64,000 nt of DNA from Takifugu bimaculatus (Eukaryota > Chordata > Actinopteri > Tetraodontiformes > Tetraodontidae). The stretch is from NCBI GenBank assembly GCA_004026145.2, contig CP034976.1, forward strand, positions 15,085,482 through 15,149,481, read 5' to 3'. Each line of letters opens with the position of its first letter. Position 1 is the first letter of the stretch. Both the position numbers and the translations under genes were made by a program. The notes under the pieces are model-generated. The model made no database searches, was not told where the DNA came from, and saw only the letters and a program-made list of their open reading frames with translations. Of the stretch, positions 61,249-64,000 are shown one piece after another.

Positions 61249-64000
61249 CTGAGGAAAAGACACACAAAAAAGCCATCCAGTGAAATGTGTGGTAAATGCT
61301 GCATTTATCCCAGGATAGCAGGGCACAATCCTGAAAAAGAGAGTCATTATTTTCAGATAGACCTGACAAAGCTTTTTTTCTCCATGGGACATCTTCAGTA
61401 TGGATACATGTTCAAATCTAAAAAACCAACATAGCTAAATATAGTTTAGCTTGTTTGTTAGATGCTAAATGGTTCATTGTGTGAAAGATGATAAACTATG
61501 TGACTGTGGTTCAGGAACATAATTAATGCAGACTCAATTTTCCCTATGAATCATAAGAAAATGCAAATAAATGGAATGTACTTTTTTCCCATCATGCAGC
61601 CCTAAACTTGCATTATATATTATACAATGGTTGTACACTACTTTTATTTTATTTGTATTGTACTTATTTTAGGTAGCAGGTTAGCACACATCCCCATGTA
61701 ATTAATTAGGTTTTTTAAAAGTATTTATTTAACTACAGTGCTGAGCACATCTGTGTGGTATCTACCATATACAACTTTGGTAGAGCCCCTCCTTCACTGC
61801 AAACCTTCCGAGTAACCTTCCTCCCATCCTCATTTAAGAGCCATCTCCCTGAGCTGTCCAAATAAACTTTGGTCCTTGGAAGAGAGGGGTTAAGGTCTCC
61901 CCTCCACAACAGCACATGTCATCTGCACCAGGCCAAGGAATGCAAGTGCGAGTGCGTGTGCATTTGTGTGTGCGAGTGTGTGTTTATATATTTGTATAGG
62001 AAGTATGATGAAATGGATGTCACCTTCACAAATGAGCCTGAAGATAAACTAAATGATAAAAGATTTGGGGTGAGTAGGTTATTTATTGGTTTAGTCTGAA
62101 GGGGGCCTTGGCCGAACCAAAACTTTGTTCCTGTTGGACAAGAAGTGCAATTGCCAGAAAAAGCATTTGAAACTATTGTTTTTATATAATACGCTGTTAA
62201 CAAGCAACAAACCTGAGAAAGGTTTACACATGAAGAAACAGAGATTACTTGTTAATTCCAAAAAGGCCTGGTAGCCTTCCAACTGTTTTAAGTGCAAAAT
62301 TTGTCATAATAGTTGGCAATATCTGTAATAAACAGAGAGCACAGACTGTCCTCCGATAATGAATTTCAGCAACTTTATAAACACTTGAATAAACATGGAG
62401 AAAATTTCCCTGCCACATCAAAAGCTAAGAACAAACTACAACTTCTAATGCTCTACATTTCTGTTTTTGTATGATAAACGAATACCTCATAATGCACTTT
62501 ACTGTAGATACCAGCCTGCAACAGTGAACGTGCATCAAAGAAGACGAAGCAAACAGGAAAAAGTGCAAACAGAAATTATAAATATACAGAGAAAAGAGAC
62601 AGGAAAGACACAAAGTTAAGGGAGTTAACCTAAAGTCTGGCATGGATTAAGGATTAGGGCAGCATGTAACCTTCATAGTCAGCCTGGGTGGTAAGTTAGT
62701 CAGAGGGACAATCTGGATCTGATCACACGTTTTCGGCCTTTAAACAGCGGATCAGCGCAGCGGTGTCTCAGCAGTCACCCCTTATCCTGACTAATGTAAA
62801 CACTGAGGGTGTCAAATACAAATATATTTGGCTACTCTATACACACACAATTTCACACATACTCAAATGAGGTAATGAAAACCTGCCACCACACCGTTCT
62901 GGAAATTCACATGCAGAACATACTGTACACTAAGACAGCACCTCACATTTAACACACATTTTAATGACATTAAATGAAAAATAGGTTTACCCTCCTCTAT
63001 GTGGTTCCATAAGAAAGGTCAGTATTTAAGACTTTGCATATTTTGACGGAGAAGCCAGTATTCCCCCCGTGCAGTTAAGTAAACATGCAATTGCTAAAGG
63101 AGATGAAAGAAGCTCTGGCAGAAATATTCACAATTTATTTCAATAAGGGTCTTTGCAGTAGGATTTTCTCCATTAGTGAGTGATGGGGATTGGTAAACAG
63201 AAGTCAATGAATAATAAATACTGAATCATTGCTCTAAGAATAGAGATTGGCAAATGGTAAAATGTGAATTTGGTGCTCATTACTCACAATTTGCTAACTG
63301 ATCATCGCTACATCAATAATAATCAATGTTACTGCAATAAAATCTGAAGAAAAAGTCGTTTCTACATGAGGTCAGTTTATAATGACAGATTCACAGATGG
63401 CGATGTGTTTAGTTTACCTCACAATATGTTACTTGAGCACTTTAGAATTAGAAACAGCCTCCCCCATTTAGAATCCCATATCTATACGTAAAGGAATGCC
63501 TCGCACCGCAGGCCAAGAGTACATCAAGTTCAACAACTCAAACTGCCACTGAAGACCAAGAATGCGAAATTTGGAGGTAGCGCAATTAGGCACTCGATGT
63601 CACCGTAGGCAGTGAGCAAGTCTCCAGAGGTGAAAAATGCCCTTTCAGGGGGAAGCCCTGGGACAAATGAAGCCTGCCTCAGCTGCTGCCGGGTAAACTG
63701 ATCCCTCCAATGCCACGGCAGGGCACGGGACAGGGAGGGGGGAATGGAGGGAGAGGAGGAGGGAAAGACAGAAGGAGCAGGAAAAGGAGGGGGGTTGTTT
63801 CCCTTGCAGGCACGTCAACTCAGCTGTTGACCAAAGATGATGGTAGCAAAAGAGGAAAACAAGGGCAGAAGAATGGAAAAAATAACAAAGGAGGATGAAG
63901 TGAGACACTGGGGCCGAAAGTAATAAAGCTCATCGGTTTGTGAGGCATGGAAAGACAGAGATAGACAGAAAAATGGAACAGCCATGGGTAGCGTGAGTGA
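61249..64000 (-). other. vps13b intron upstream of E1 (partial)
   Basis: No exon seen. Expected flanking exons encode the start and the chorein tip and lie outside the window. It holds an imperfect GT-rich stretch near 61945-61985 and a purine-rich, G-run-containing tract at 63727-63795. The remainder is AT-rich unique sequence with nothing I can assign. Confidence 0.8.
63727..63795 (+). repeat. G-rich purine tract
   Basis: GGGA/GGAG-rich sequence with several runs of three to six G on the plus strand. Confidence 0.8.

Noticed and set aside
60852..61304. Minus-strand open frame of 150 codons overlapping E1
   Set aside because: It reads E1 in the wrong frame and continues through the splice donor into intron.
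1..64000. CRISPR arrays, operons, prophage or other prokaryotic systems
   Set aside because: Spliced vertebrate exons and eukaryotic microsatellites dominate; tandem repeats here are simple-sequence arrays without spacers.

Overview
This is intronic-rich vertebrate DNA, most likely from a teleost fish. The evidence is multi-exon coding with GT-AG introns, dense AC/GT microsatellites, a fish-type tRNA-derived SINE, and one 100-N assembly gap. The species cannot be named from the sequence. There is no prokaryotic, plasmid or viral gene content.

I recognise one gene, on the minus strand: vps13b (COH1, the Cohen syndrome gene). It encodes a very large Golgi/endosomal bridge-like lipid-transfer protein of about 4,000 residues in mammals. 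Thirteen consecutive internal exons lie between 61248 and 35614, called E1 to E13 here in transcription order. They join without a frameshift or stop into 2,027 nt, about 675 codons. By comparison with remembered human VPS13B they cover roughly residues 98 to 772. The first two coding exons, with the start codon and most of the chorein tip, lie beyond the right edge. The remaining four fifths of the protein lies beyond the left edge.

Layout from right to left: 64000-61249 is upstream intron. E1-E4 (61248-54273) are separated by introns of 0.35 to 4.8 kb, one carrying the SINE. A 4.4 kb intron with a large GTGA minisatellite precedes E5. E5-E9 (49830-43256) and E10-E13 (40890-35614) follow. 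Positions 35613-1 appear to be one huge intron that contains no exon I could assign. It holds microsatellites, purine tracts, a G-rich repeat next to the assembly gap, an old local duplication, AT-rich segments that look like conserved non-coding DNA, and two exon-like signals (about 33.5 kb and 30.6 kb) that could truncate the protein if used.

No wholly new system was found. The points most worth checking are the cryptic terminal exon, the possible poison exon, in-frame tandem acceptors at E3 and E6, weak donors at E8 and E10, and possible regulatory elements in the giant intron. All exon identities come from reading the translated sequence against remembered VPS13B; no search was run.
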